A stretch of DNA of 64,000 nucleotides from KBS-83 sp036378335 (GTDB lineage Bacteria > Acidobacteriota > Terriglobia > Terriglobales > Acidobacteriaceae). The translations under genes were made by a program, and so were the position numbers. The first letter of the stretch is position 1. Each line of letters starts with the position of its first letter. The stretch spans positions 1 through 64,000 of the forward strand of contig DASUWP010000120.1 of NCBI GenBank assembly GCA_036378335.1, given 5' to 3'. Under the pieces are notes generated by a model. That model was not told where the DNA came from and made no database searches. It saw only the letters and a program-made list of their open reading frames with translations. This document shows, piece by piece, positions 28,975 to 38,891 of this stretch.

Positions 28975-30147
28975 CTACAGCTCCATCGCGTACTGCGCGC
29001 TCAGCAGCGCGAGCGAAGGCTGAACCAGCTCTTCGCTGGCCAGGGACAGCACCAGCCGTTCCAGCACCAGCCGTTTGTCCGGCGGCGACGACCGCAGCTC
29101 CAGATCCGCGCGAGAGATGAGCCGCAGTGCGCGCGTCAGCTCGCGGCGGCTTTTGTAACGGCGCGCCTGCCGGATCAGATCGTCTGCGGCGAACGGCGGC
29201 ATACGGAAGCCCTGCCACAGCGCCTGCCAGATGGCGCGCGAATCGCGCACGTTCTTCTCCAGGATCACCAGCATCTGCCGGAAGGTGCGGGCCAGCATGT
29301 AGAGATGGCCGATGGCCGACTCCTCGCCGCCATCAGAGGCATTGAGCAATCCTTGCAACAAGGCGAGCGCACGTGGACGGTCCTTGGCTGAGATCGCATC
29401 GGTGAGCTCATAGAGCGAGCGCTGCTTCGCTCCGAGCACCATGGTCTCCACATCGCCCAGCGTGATGCGCCGCCGTTCCCCTGTATATAGCAGCAGCTTC
29501 TCCAGTTCGCTCGCCATGAGCATGAGGTCCGAGCCGAGCGCGTCGGCCAGCTCGCGGGCGGCATCGGCTTCGAGCGTGCTCCCACGCTTCTCTGCCTCGA
29601 TGACCACCCAGCGCATCGCGTCACTCTCTTCCACGCGCACCAGTTCCACCATCCCGCACCAGTCGCCCAGCGTCTCGCGAATACGCTCATAGCGATCCCT
29701 ATCCTGCATCTCCATGCGGCGCAGATCGGAGGGCAGATGCAGATGATCGGCGATAAAGATCAACAATGCTTGCGGATTCGGCGACCGGCCGTATGCATCG
29801 AGCGCAGCAAATTCATCTTTCTTCGCGCCGCGCGTGTAGAGCGTTTTCATATTGCGCAGAAAAAGCACCTGAAAGGGCGCCATCAGCGACGGCGTCTGAG
29901 CGCGGTCGAGCGCCTCGAAGATGCTCGTCTCGGCGAGATCGATCTCTCCCAGCGCGAAATCGCGCATGGCGGGCCCAGATCCTGCGTCGATGAGCGTATC
30001 GAGGATGGCGCGGCGGCAGCGCTCGTAGAGATAGGCTTCATCCCCGAGCAGCACATAGGCGGGGCGCAGCGTACCGCCTGTCCGCGAGGCCTCAATCTCC
30101 GCGATGAAGCGATCCGAGGAGGCGAAGCTGCGCAGACCGCTAGCCAT
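28975..30147 (-). CDS. holA: DNA polymerase III delta subunit
   Basis: 390 residues, slightly longer than the usual 340. Clamp-loader subunit that opens the beta clamp. The N-terminal AYVLLGDEAYLYERCRRAIL and the SLMAPFQVLFLRN region match HolA; the AAA+-like fold lacks catalytic motifs, as expected. GGGAGG ribosome site 6 nt before the ATG. It follows lptE by 36 nt, a common pair in diderms. Confidence 0.95.
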   Translation of the reverse strand: MASGLRSFASSDRFIAEIEASRTGGTLRPAYVLLGDEAYLYERCRRAILDTLIDAGSGPAMRDFALGEIDLAETSIFEALDRAQTPSLMAPFQVLFLRNMKTLYTRGAKKDEFAALDAYGRSPNPQALLIFIADHLHLPSDLRRMEMQDRDRYERIRETLGDWCGMVELVRVEESDAMRWVVIEAEKRGSTLEADAARELADALGSDLMLMASELEKLLLYTGERRRITLGDVETMVLGAKQRSLYELTDAISAKDRPRALALLQGLLNASDGGEESAIGHLYMLARTFRQMLVILEKNVRDSRAIWQALWQGFRMPPFAADDLIRQARRYKSRRELTRALRLISRADLELRSSPPDKRLVLERLVLSLASEELVQPSLALLSAQYAMEL

Positions 30148-30183
30148 GCGCGGCCTCCCGGTCCCGGAGATGTCCCATGGGTC

Positions 30184-30711
30184 TCAGAAGGACTCCAGCA
30201 TATCGCTCACCAGCGACTGGGCAAAGTCTCTGGAGAGGCGCGCCATCGCCGGGGAATCTTCCTGCACAAACGTGCCCAGGTCCGAAGTCGCTTCGTACTG
30301 CTGATGGAAGGTGTATCCGTCGTGACGATAGACCACGCGGCCATCCCGATCTGTCAGCGAGACGCTCGCAGTCAGAGTGATCATGTAGCTCGAGGATTGC
30401 CCCGTGGTGACGTTGTATGTGTAAGGCACAATCGACTCACTGAGGACTGTACCCTTCAGCACCGCGTCCGCATCGTCGGCGTCCTCACTTGGCAGCACAT
30501 GGAATTTGGTGCGCGTGTTCAGCTCATGCACCGTCGCTTCGGTCAACGCGACCTCTGTATGCGAAAACTGCGTTCGATTTTCGAAAAACGGCACCGCGAT
30601 CGAGTGCACGTCCGCAGGAATATGCGCTGCGGAACCCATGGTGTGATAGCCACATCCCGTCGCAAGCAACAAGAGCGGTGACGCGGCTATCGACCGGAGA
30701 GCCAGATGCAT
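30184..30711 (-). CDS. lptE: LPS-assembly lipoprotein LptE
   Basis: 175 residues. Lipobox LLATGC (Cys20) directly followed by GYHT, the LptE/RlpB signature, then the strand-rich body (VHSIAVPFFENRTQF, VVYRHDGYTFHQQYE). LptE plugs LptD and delivers LPS to the outer leaflet, which implies an LPS-bearing outer membrane. Same strand and close to holA, and downstream of the ftsH terminator. Confidence 0.93.
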   Translation of the reverse strand: MHLALRSIAASPLLLLATGCGYHTMGSAAHIPADVHSIAVPFFENRTQFSHTEVALTEATVHELNTRTKFHVLPSEDADDADAVLKGTVLSESIVPYTYNVTTGQSSSYMITLTASVSLTDRDGRVVYRHDGYTFHQQYEATSDLGTFVQEDSPAMARLSRDFAQSLVSDMLESF

Positions 30712-30744
30712 ACTGCGCTTATTCTCGCAGAAGCATCGGCGTGC

Positions 30745-30778
30745 AAAAGAAGACGGCCACTCTGAAAGAGCGGCCGTC
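30745..30778 (-). terminator. Intrinsic terminator of ftsH
   Basis: Stem GACGGCC / GGCCGTC continued by CTCT/AGAG after one mismatch, with a 3-nt loop, then TTCTTTT reading the minus strand. It lies 23 nt after the ftsH stop. Confidence 0.8.
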
Positions 30779-30800
30779 CGGTTGCTTTGCTGAAGAAGGA

Positions 30801-32717
<1,917 letters not shown>

Positions 32718-32994
32718 GAAAAAACCCTCGTTTCTCTCACGTCACGGAAGCCGCACCCCCTGAAGGATGCGCGGATCGTCGGACTTTTCCGCCCGCGAAG
32801 CAACCCGATGCGTTTCCCTTAGGGATTAGACGTGCAAGGCCGGTCTTCGGTGCAACTTCCGGCTCACACCGGTTTCGCCGCACACAGACCTCACCGCCGG
32901 TCGTTACGCTTCGATGACCGTACCCTGGATTCTACTCCGAGGCCCGCAGCCGTCCGCAAGAAAATGCCCTACGGAACGGACTGAAATCTATTAC
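32718..32994. other. Intergenic region between tilS and ftsH
   Basis: 277 bp, probably the ftsH promoter region. It contains short inverted repeats (TCCCTTAGGGA near 32816; CCGGCTCACACCGG near 32860) but no feature I can name. A heat-shock-type promoter is plausible but not visible. Confidence 0.35.
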
Positions 32995-34398
32995 CTAGGT
33001 GGCGTCCGAAGTACCGGAACCCCCTCCGCTGTCCCGCAACGGTTCTACGATCAATTGCAGCCCCGGGTTCCGCTCTACTTCTACTCCGCTCATCCATAAG
33101 ATGCCGTTTCCCACAGCGAGCACCGGACAGATTCTGCGGTCTGCCGCGGAAAGACCGCGCCGTTCCAGCACTTCCTTTACTGTTTTTAGCCCGCTGCTGT
33201 GCGGCACACGGACCCGATCTCCAGTTCGTGGGGTGCGCAGTACCAGGGTGCCGGCGCCAGAGAGGCTTCCACTGGTGGTCACCCGATAGCCATATTCCGG
33301 CGCTTCCAGCGCGCCCGGCACTGGCACAACGATCTCTGGCAGCGCGGACTGCGCCTGCTCAGGTCCGCAGACAAGCCGCAGTTCCCGCGCGGTGCGCTCC
33401 GCGGTCAACCCGGCACCCAGTTGGAATCGGCCTCGGTTGCCTGTCCCGTGCTCAGCTGATACCGCGAGCGCTCGCAGCTCTTCCGTCTGGTCGAAGCTGA
33501 GAGCAGAGCCCAGTTGGCCAGCCGCAGCCCGCAACACCCGGCGCTGCAACGCCGGGTGCAGAGCACGAAGTCGCTGCAGTTCGATGGCGATACCTGCTTC
33601 CCCCGGCCGGGTGGAGTTCGCGCGGCCCCCACCACGCACCGGCTTTCCCGGCAATACGAGTCCGGGCAGGATGCGTGTCAGTTCGCGGTCCCACCATGCC
33701 TCTTCATCGCGCGCTACGGCAGCCATCCGCGAGAGTTGCACGGCGATGCGCGGCTGAAACTCCCGGAGCTTTGGCATCAGGACGTGGCGCACGCGATTGC
33801 GGGTGAACGTCAGCTCCTGATTGGTGCTGTCCTCGCGCCAAGGCTGCTCTCGATCCTCCAGATAGGCGATGACCTCGGCGCGGGTCACTTCGAGCAGCGG
33901 CCGCACAATCCGTCCCTTGCCATTCACTGTGACCACGGGGGCGATGCCGGCCAGGCCCTCGGTCCACGCGCCGCGCAGCATCTTCATCAACACCGTCTCC
34001 GCCTGATCATCCATGGTGTGGGCGGTCGCGACAGTATCTGTGTCATCCGCCGCAAGTAGCTCCTGAAAACTTGCGTAACGCAGCGCGCGTGCCGCCTCCT
34101 CAATACCATTGCCACGCTCGGCAGCAAGCGACGCGACATTGCCGCGCTTTGTGCAGAGCGGCACATCGAGCCGGCTGGCGAGCTCCGCGACGAACTTGGC
34201 GTCGCCATCCGCATCCGCGCCGCGGAGTCCGTGATGCACATGGATCGCGGCGAGCACGATGCCGGTCTCCGCGCGCAAGTCAACCATCGCCAGCAGCAGC
34301 GCCACGGAGTCCGCTCCGCCCGACACCGCCACAGCGACACGTTCGCCCGCACGGAACAGGTTGTGTGCCCAATTGAGCCGTGGTGCGTGCACTGCCAT
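32995..34398 (-). CDS. tilS: tRNA(Ile)-lysidine synthase
   Basis: 467 residues. Converts C34 of the CAU-anticodon tRNA-Ile to lysidine with ATP. N-terminal PP-loop SGGADS (26-31), HVHHGLRG, ATAHTMDDQAET, and the middle and C-terminal TilS domains (the end contains GDRVRVPHSSGLKTVKEVLE, typical). No ribosome site. A TACACT -10-like element lies only 9 nt before the ATG, so the message may be leaderless. Confidence 0.95.
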   Translation of the reverse strand: MAVHAPRLNWAHNLFRAGERVAVAVSGGADSVALLLAMVDLRAETGIVLAAIHVHHGLRGADADGDAKFVAELASRLDVPLCTKRGNVASLAAERGNGIEEAARALRYASFQELLAADDTDTVATAHTMDDQAETVLMKMLRGAWTEGLAGIAPVVTVNGKGRIVRPLLEVTRAEVIAYLEDREQPWREDSTNQELTFTRNRVRHVLMPKLREFQPRIAVQLSRMAAVARDEEAWWDRELTRILPGLVLPGKPVRGGGRANSTRPGEAGIAIELQRLRALHPALQRRVLRAAAGQLGSALSFDQTEELRALAVSAEHGTGNRGRFQLGAGLTAERTARELRLVCGPEQAQSALPEIVVPVPGALEAPEYGYRVTTSGSLSGAGTLVLRTPRTGDRVRVPHSSGLKTVKEVLERRGLSAADRRICPVLAVGNGILWMSGVEVERNPGLQLIVEPLRDSGGGSGTSDAT

Positions 34399-34407
34399 CG
34401 CGCACCC

Positions 34408-34413
34408 AGTGTA
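34408..34413 (-). promoter_or_regulatory. Candidate -10 (TACACT) of a leaderless tilS transcript
   Basis: TACACT on the minus strand, 9 nt before the tilS ATG. It would place the transcript start at or next to the start codon. No clear -35. Confidence 0.4.
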
Positions 34414-34459
34414 CGAGCAAGAGCTCCTCTAGCTCACGGCTGCGAATGAGTCGGCGGTC

Positions 34460-34465
34460 TATACT
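34460..34465 (+). promoter_or_regulatory. Candidate -10 (TATACT) of a leaderless GNAT transcript
   Basis: TATACT ends 7 nt before the ATG at 34473. There is no ribosome site between them. Back-to-back with the tilS element. Confidence 0.45.
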
Positions 34466-34472
34466 CACAGGC

Positions 34473-34946
34473 ATGCTCGCCACCCGCGCCGCTACTGCCG
34501 CTGACGCTGCCATCATTACCCGCCATCGCCGGCGCATGTTCGTGGATGCAGGCCGTTCCGACAATCGCGTTCTCGACGTCATGGAGGAGCACTTTCAGCC
34601 CTGGGTCGTAAGCCGGTTGCAGTCCGGCACGTACATGGGGTGGTTCGCACTGGACGATGCCGGGGAGGTGATCGGAGGTAGCGGACTGATGATTCTCGAT
34701 TGGCCGCCACACCCGCTCGATCCTACGTCCGACCATCGCGGCTACCTGCTGAACGTTTATGTCGAGCCCGCGCACCGCAGGAAGCACATCGCGAGCAGGC
34801 TAATCGAACTTGCGCTGGATGAGGCGCGCCGTCGTCGCATCCGAGTGGTCGCTCTGCATTCTACCGACGCTGGGCGCGCTCTCTACGAAAGCAATGGCTT
34901 CCGCGCGACGAACGAGATGTTCTATGTGGAGTCGGTCGAGGGCTGA
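34473..34946 (+). CDS. GNAT-family N-acetyltransferase
   Basis: 157 residues from the ATG at 34473; longer readings run into the tilS promoter. Acetyl-CoA-binding motif A is visible as VEPAHRRKHIASRLIELALD, after the beta4 strand LLNVYV, and motif B contains LHSTDAGRALYESNGF. The substrate is unknown. The gene stands alone. Confidence 0.88.
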   Translation: MLATRAATAADAAIITRHRRRMFVDAGRSDNRVLDVMEEHFQPWVVSRLQSGTYMGWFALDDAGEVIGGSGLMILDWPPHPLDPTSDHRGYLLNVYVEPAHRRKHIASRLIELALDEARRRRIRVVALHSTDAGRALYESNGFRATNEMFYVESVEG

Positions 34947-34962
34947 ACGTCCGGCCCGGTAA

Positions 34963-35607
34963 TCACCGCGCGGGTGCTGTGAGCTCAGTCGCGGCTGCCT
35001 GGCTCTCCGCAAGCAACGTTTGCTCGAGCGGCATGCCCAGCAGTGGGGTGACCAATGCAACGATCTCCGGCACGATCGCCTCTGCCGGTCTTCGATCGGG
35101 AGTATTCAGCCACTCTTTCACCGCGCCATAGATTGCCCAGCTCGCCGCCGCGGATTGCATGGCGCGCCGCGCTTCCGGGACTGAGGTGTGCTTCGCCATC
35201 CCGTCCGCGACGACGCGCCGAATGGCGGCAATCATGGCTGCGTCCTCCAGAGCATCGACGTTGCTACGGCGCTCACATCCGCCCTGCGCGCCGCGCATTG
35301 TCGCGAGGTAATCGCAGGCAGCCAGGACAATGGCCCGGGCAGCGGATGGGCAGGTGCCGTCGTAACGGACCGAACGCTCCTGCAGCAGCCGGTGGAAGCC
35401 CCCGGCAATCAAGGCCTCCAACAGCGCGAATTTGTCCGTGTAGTGGTCGTAGAAGGTGGCGCGGTTCACCGTCGCGGCTTCGGCGATGTCCTGCACCGAA
35501 ATGTCGTCAAACGGCTTAGACCCAAGCAGTTGCAGCAGCGCGCCTTGCAGGAGTTGGCGCGTGCGGCGGATCCGTGGATCGCGTACCTCACAGTCGGAGA
35601 TCGGCAT
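34963..35607 (-). CDS. TetR-family transcriptional regulator
   Basis: 214 residues. N-terminal helix-turn-helix (about 14-60: IRRTRQLLQGALLQLLGSKP, then DISVQDIAEAATVNRATFYDHYTDKFALLE, given in part) and a ligand-binding helical domain (about 70-200). Divergent from the azoreductase gene with an inverted repeat between them, so it most likely represses azoR and itself. Confidence 0.9.
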   Translation of the reverse strand: MPISDCEVRDPRIRRTRQLLQGALLQLLGSKPFDDISVQDIAEAATVNRATFYDHYTDKFALLEALIAGGFHRLLQERSVRYDGTCPSAARAIVLAACDYLATMRGAQGGCERRSNVDALEDAAMIAAIRRVVADGMAKHTSVPEARRAMQSAAASWAIYGAVKEWLNTPDRRPAEAIVPEIVALVTPLLGMPLEQTLLAESQAAATELTAPAR

Positions 35608-35654
35608 GACTATCCTGAAAAGCTAAAAAAACTCTGAATCGTCTGAACAACGAG

Positions 35655-35675
35655 TGTCGTCTACATAGCACGACA
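35655..35675. promoter_or_regulatory. Candidate TetR operator between tetR and azoR
   Basis: Inverted repeat TGTCGT-N9-ACGACA in the 111-bp divergent intergenic region. Size and position fit a TetR-family operator covering both promoters. Only the outer 6-bp arms are symmetric. Confidence 0.55.
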
Positions 35676-35718
35676 TTTGCTGTTTTGACTGCATATGTCG
35701 CCCAGGAGATTCAAATCT

Positions 35719-36339
35719 ATGCCGACACTACTCCATCTTGACGCCAGCCCGCTTGAAACCTCCGTCAGCCGCGAACTTGCCCGTGAATTCGTCGCCACAT
35801 GGAAATCCAGCCATCCAGAGGGAACTGTGGTCTACCGTGACCTCGCCGCACTGACGCCGGCTCCGATCAGCCAGGCCTGGGTGCACGCGGCCTTTACCCC
35901 CGCAGATTCCCGGACCGCTGAGCAGAAAGCGTTGCTTGCACCCTCCGACGAGCTGATCGGTGAGCTCCAGACCGCTGACGAGATCGTCATCGGCGTCCCG
36001 ATGCACAACTTCTCTGTGCCGTCCGCCCTGAAGCTATGGATCGACCAAATTGTGCGCGCTGGCCGCACCTTTACCTATGGCGCCAACGGTCCGAAAGGTT
36101 TGCTGACGGGCAAAAAAGCGACACTACTGGTGGCTAGCGGCGGAGTGTATTCGCCGGGCAGCCCGGCCGAGGCCATGAATTTCGTCGACCCCTACATGAA
36201 AGCGGTGCTGGGATTCATTGGAATCACAAATGTGCGCAGCCTTTCTGTTGGCGGCGTCTCGCAACTCATGTCTGGAGCCATCGACCGCAGCACCTTGCTC
36301 CAACCCGCGCTGGAGCAGATACGCAGCAGCGCTGCCTGA
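35719..36339 (+). CDS. azoR: FMN-dependent NADH:azoreductase/quinone reductase
   Basis: 206 residues from the ATG at 35719 (AGGAGA, 9 nt). Flavodoxin-like fold: LLHLDASPLETSVSRELA at the N-terminus forms the FMN phosphate loop; VIGVPMHNFSVPSALKLWID is the family motif around the flavin. It catalyses two-electron reduction of quinones and azo compounds. Divergent from a TetR gene and followed 49 nt later by a DoxX protein; together a likely quinone or electrophile response. Confidence 0.92.
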   Translation: MPTLLHLDASPLETSVSRELAREFVATWKSSHPEGTVVYRDLAALTPAPISQAWVHAAFTPADSRTAEQKALLAPSDELIGELQTADEIVIGVPMHNFSVPSALKLWIDQIVRAGRTFTYGANGPKGLLTGKKATLLVASGGVYSPGSPAEAMNFVDPYMKAVLGFIGITNVRSLSVGGVSQLMSGAIDRSTLLQPALEQIRSSAA

Positions 36340-36388
36340 GGTTAAGATTCCTATCGTCGGACCACCTGCTCATTGAGGAGAAGCACAC

Positions 36389-36778
36389 ATGAAAGTTGCT
36401 GTCCTGATTGCACGTATTCTTCTGGGCCTGATTTTTGTTTTCTTTGGCCTCAATGGGCTCCTTCACTTCCTCCCATCGCCACCCATTCCGGGGGTCGCGG
36501 GCCAATTCGTCGGCGCCCTCTTCGCCTCGCATTACGTGCTGGTGGTCTCCGCATTGCAGGTCATCGGCGGCCTTCTGATGCTCTCCGGTCGTTATATTCC
36601 ACTCGGCCTGGTTATCCTCGGGCCGATTATCGTGAACATTCTGCTGTTTCATCTGACCATGGCGCCGTCGAGTATTGGACCTGGACTGCTCGTCACACTG
36701 CTCTGGTTTGTTGTCTTCTTCAGCGTGCGTCAGGCGTTCGCCGGCATCTTCGCGGCGAAAGTAGAGCCCGCGGTGTAA
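36389..36778 (+). CDS. DoxX-like membrane protein
   Basis: 129 residues with four hydrophobic helices (about 3-22, 40-62, 70-92, 100-118). The start ARILLGLIFVFFGLNGLLHFL and the QVIGGLLMLSGRYIPLGL pattern fit the DoxX/DoxD-like fold. GAGGAG ribosome site. DoxX proteins cooperate with thiol and quinone redox enzymes; co-transcription with azoR supports a redox-stress role. Confidence 0.85.
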   Translation: MKVAVLIARILLGLIFVFFGLNGLLHFLPSPPIPGVAGQFVGALFASHYVLVVSALQVIGGLLMLSGRYIPLGLVILGPIIVNILLFHLTMAPSSIGPGLLVTLLWFVVFFSVRQAFAGIFAAKVEPAV

Positions 36779-36780
36779 AC

Positions 36781-36803
36781 GAAGGCCGCCTCGCGCGGCC
36801 TTC
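36781..36803. terminator. Hairpin between convergent genes
   Basis: Perfect 9-bp stem GAAGGCCGC / GCGGCCTTC with a 5-nt loop, directly after the DoxX stop. No T tract on either side, so termination strength is uncertain. Confidence 0.55.
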
Positions 36804-36819
36804 ACGCGTTGCTGCGCCG

Positions 36820-37365
36820 CTACGCCGCGGCGCGAATCGCCCTGCGCACCAGGTCCGTGGTAGCGCCGTAAACCAGGTGTGCTGCCAATGGAGTTGCCTG
36901 CGCTGCGATGGGCTGTTCCGCTGGCGACGGCGCCAGGCCGAATGCCGGAACGCCGACCAGGTCTGCGCTTGCAAACAGCAGCGCGCCGAAGGCCGTTCCG
37001 AATCCCAGACTGGTCCAGTGTGAGCATTCGGCGAGAGCGCCATACACACCGCCGACCAGCGCTCCGAAAGTGTAATGCACCACGGGTCCAGCCTCCTTCC
37101 GCTCTTCATGCGAAAGGTGCCGCCCACCAGTCACTCCGTGGACGATGCCCTCTGCTGCCTTCATGGTCGCGTCTTCTTTCGGTTCGTCGGTTTGCTCCTG
37201 TTGGTGGAGATGCTGTTCGAGACTGTCCTCATCGCTCAGGAGTGACTCCGTCAACCTTTCTCCCACGCTGCTCATAAACACGTTCATCACCCAGGATGCA
37301 GCTAGTCCACCGGCAATGCCGGCCAGAGTGCCCCGCACCAGACGTCTTCTCTGCGCTCGCCTCAT
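36820..37365 (-). CDS. DUF1440/YagU-like membrane protein
   Basis: 181 residues. GGAGAG ribosome site before the ATG. A Gly-rich N-terminal helix (LAGIAGGLAASWVMNVFM), an acidic polar stretch (about 40-75) and three Gly/Ala-rich helices (about 92-165: VVHYTFGALVGGVYGALAE, then GFGTAFGALLFASADLVG). This pattern fits DUF1440. Function unknown; YagU is linked to acid resistance in E. coli. Confidence 0.7.
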   Translation of the reverse strand: MRRAQRRRLVRGTLAGIAGGLAASWVMNVFMSSVGERLTESLLSDEDSLEQHLHQQEQTDEPKEDATMKAAEGIVHGVTGGRHLSHEERKEAGPVVHYTFGALVGGVYGALAECSHWTSLGFGTAFGALLFASADLVGVPAFGLAPSPAEQPIAAQATPLAAHLVYGATTDLVRRAIRAAA

Positions 37366-37465
37366 CGTTCTTCTCTCCTTCCAGCCAATCTCAAAGACGG
37401 CCGTCTCTATGGAGGATGCTTGCGGGCTCGAATACGCTTACCGGCAGCGCTCCTTTCCACCCCGG

Positions 37466-37471
37466 TATACT
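37466..37471 (+). promoter_or_regulatory. Candidate -10 (TATACT) of a leaderless ispD transcript
   Basis: TATACT followed by nine bases and the ispD ATG at 37481, with no ribosome site. Predicted transcript start falls at or within 3 nt of the ATG. Confidence 0.5.
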
Positions 37472-37480
37472 CAACTTCTT

Positions 37481-38200
37481 ATGCGCGTCTTCGTTATTCT
37501 GCCCGCTGCGGGGCTGGGCACCCGCATGGCGCCGGGGCAGGTCACGCCCAATGCCGCCAAGCAATTCCTGGATCTCGCCGGAGTCCCCATTCTGATCCAC
37601 AGCCTGCGCGCCTTCGCGGCCGTGCCGCAGGTGAGCGCCATCGTGGTGGCGGTCCGTGCGAGCGAGATTGAGCGCGTACAGTCCATCGTCGCCGAGCATC
37701 AGCTCGCCGGACGCGTCACGGTGGTGGAGGGTGGAGACAGCCGCCAGGAATCGGTCGGGCGCGCGCTTGCAGCGGTACAGGCGGAAGGCGACGACATCGT
37801 GCTGGTGCACGACGCTGTCCGTCCCCTGATCGACTCCGCCACTATCGCACGTACCATCGAAGCTGTCACCGAGCATGGAGCGGCTATCGTCGGCCTGCCC
37901 GCTATCGACACTATCAAACAGGTGGAGCGCACCGCACACGGCGCCATCATCCGCACCACCATTCCGCGCGAGTATGTCGTGCAGGCGCAGACGCCGCAGG
38001 GCTTCCGCTGGTCGATTCTGAAACGCGCCTTCGCCGAAGCTGAAGCAGATGGCTTTGCCGGGACCGACGAGGCAAGCCTGGTGGAACGCGCCGGCACGCA
38101 GGTCGCCGTCGTTCCCGGCTCACCTGCGAACCTGAAAATTACCCAGCCCGGCGACCTTGAGCTCGCCGAGTTCTACCTCGCCCGCCGCCAGACGGCATAA
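37481..38200 (+). CDS. ispD: 2-C-methyl-D-erythritol 4-phosphate cytidylyltransferase
   Basis: 239 residues from the ATG at 37481; the frame is open further upstream but that part is antisense to the DUF1440 gene. Third step of the MEP isoprenoid pathway (MEP + CTP to CDP-ME). The nucleotide loop ILPAAGLGTRM, the Lys in PNAAKQFLDLAG, VVEGGDSRQESVGRAL and LVHDAVRPL are all present. ispF follows 45 nt later, the common ispDF arrangement. Confidence 0.97.
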   Translation: MRVFVILPAAGLGTRMAPGQVTPNAAKQFLDLAGVPILIHSLRAFAAVPQVSAIVVAVRASEIERVQSIVAEHQLAGRVTVVEGGDSRQESVGRALAAVQAEGDDIVLVHDAVRPLIDSATIARTIEAVTEHGAAIVGLPAIDTIKQVERTAHGAIIRTTIPREYVVQAQTPQGFRWSILKRAFAEAEADGFAGTDEASLVERAGTQVAVVPGSPANLKITQPGDLELAEFYLARRQTA

Positions 38201-38245
38201 AGCGAGGCAGGAACCGCGGCGTAGCCGCGCGAAAGAGAGGCTTTC

Positions 38246-38869
38246 ATGAACATTCGCATCGGTCACGGCTGGGACTCCCATGCCTTCCAGGCCGGAGTCC
38301 CGCTGCGCATCGGCGGCATTGCCATCGAGCACCCGGAGGGCCTCGCTGGTCACAGCGACGGTGACGTATTGCTGCACGCGCTTACCGATGCGCTGCTCGG
38401 CGCGGTTGCTGCGGGCGACATCGGCACCTTCTTTCCCCCCGGCGATGCGCGATGGAAGAACGCCGATTCGACGGTCTTCCTCAACCTGGCGCTCGAAGAG
38501 ATTCAGCACGCCGGCTACCGGATCGTGAATCTGGATGCGACGCTGGTGCTGGCCAAACCGAAGATCTCACCCATTGCCGGAGAAATTCGCGAGCGGCTGG
38601 CCGACCTGCTGAGCCTCGACACGAAAGCGATCTCTATCAAAGCGAAGACGCCGGAAGGCCTCGGTCTGGATCATGTCGCGCAGGCGCATGCGACCGTGCT
38701 GCTGGAAAAAGTCGAAGACCCGGACGAGATCAAATCCATGAGCGCTGTGATCGAAAACCAGCGCCACCTGGAAGACGTGGTGCGCAACCTGCTCGCCGAG
38801 GTACACGGCACGAGCCCGCAGCGGCAGACCGTAAAGGTGAAGGTATTCGACACGGACGACATCACCTAG
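38246..38869 (+). CDS. ispF: 2-C-methyl-D-erythritol 2,4-cyclodiphosphate synthase with C-terminal extension
   Basis: 207 residues. Fifth MEP-pathway step, forming cyclic MEcPP. Metal ligands Asp10 and His12 (GWDSHAF), the HSDGDVLLHALTDALLGA motif and the closing EGLGLDHVAQAHATVLL are present. The family is about 155-165 residues; about 48 extra charged residues follow (DPDEIKSMSAVIENQRHLE and beyond), with mixed helix and strand character and no known match. AAGAGAGG upstream. Confidence 0.96.
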   Translation: MNIRIGHGWDSHAFQAGVPLRIGGIAIEHPEGLAGHSDGDVLLHALTDALLGAVAAGDIGTFFPPGDARWKNADSTVFLNLALEEIQHAGYRIVNLDATLVLAKPKISPIAGEIRERLADLLSLDTKAISIKAKTPEGLGLDHVAQAHATVLLEKVEDPDEIKSMSAVIENQRHLEDVVRNLLAEVHGTSPQRQTVKVKVFDTDDIT

Positions 38870-38891
38870 AGCAATCGGCAAACCGCACTCT

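Noticed and set aside
32816..32873. Short inverted repeats upstream of ftsH as a riboswitch or RNA thermometer
   Set aside because: The stems are short and isolated; no conserved aptamer or four-U element near the ribosome site.
37145..37480. Upstream extension of ispD
   Set aside because: Antisense to the DUF1440 gene; the ispD nucleotide-binding loop begins immediately after the ATG at 37481.
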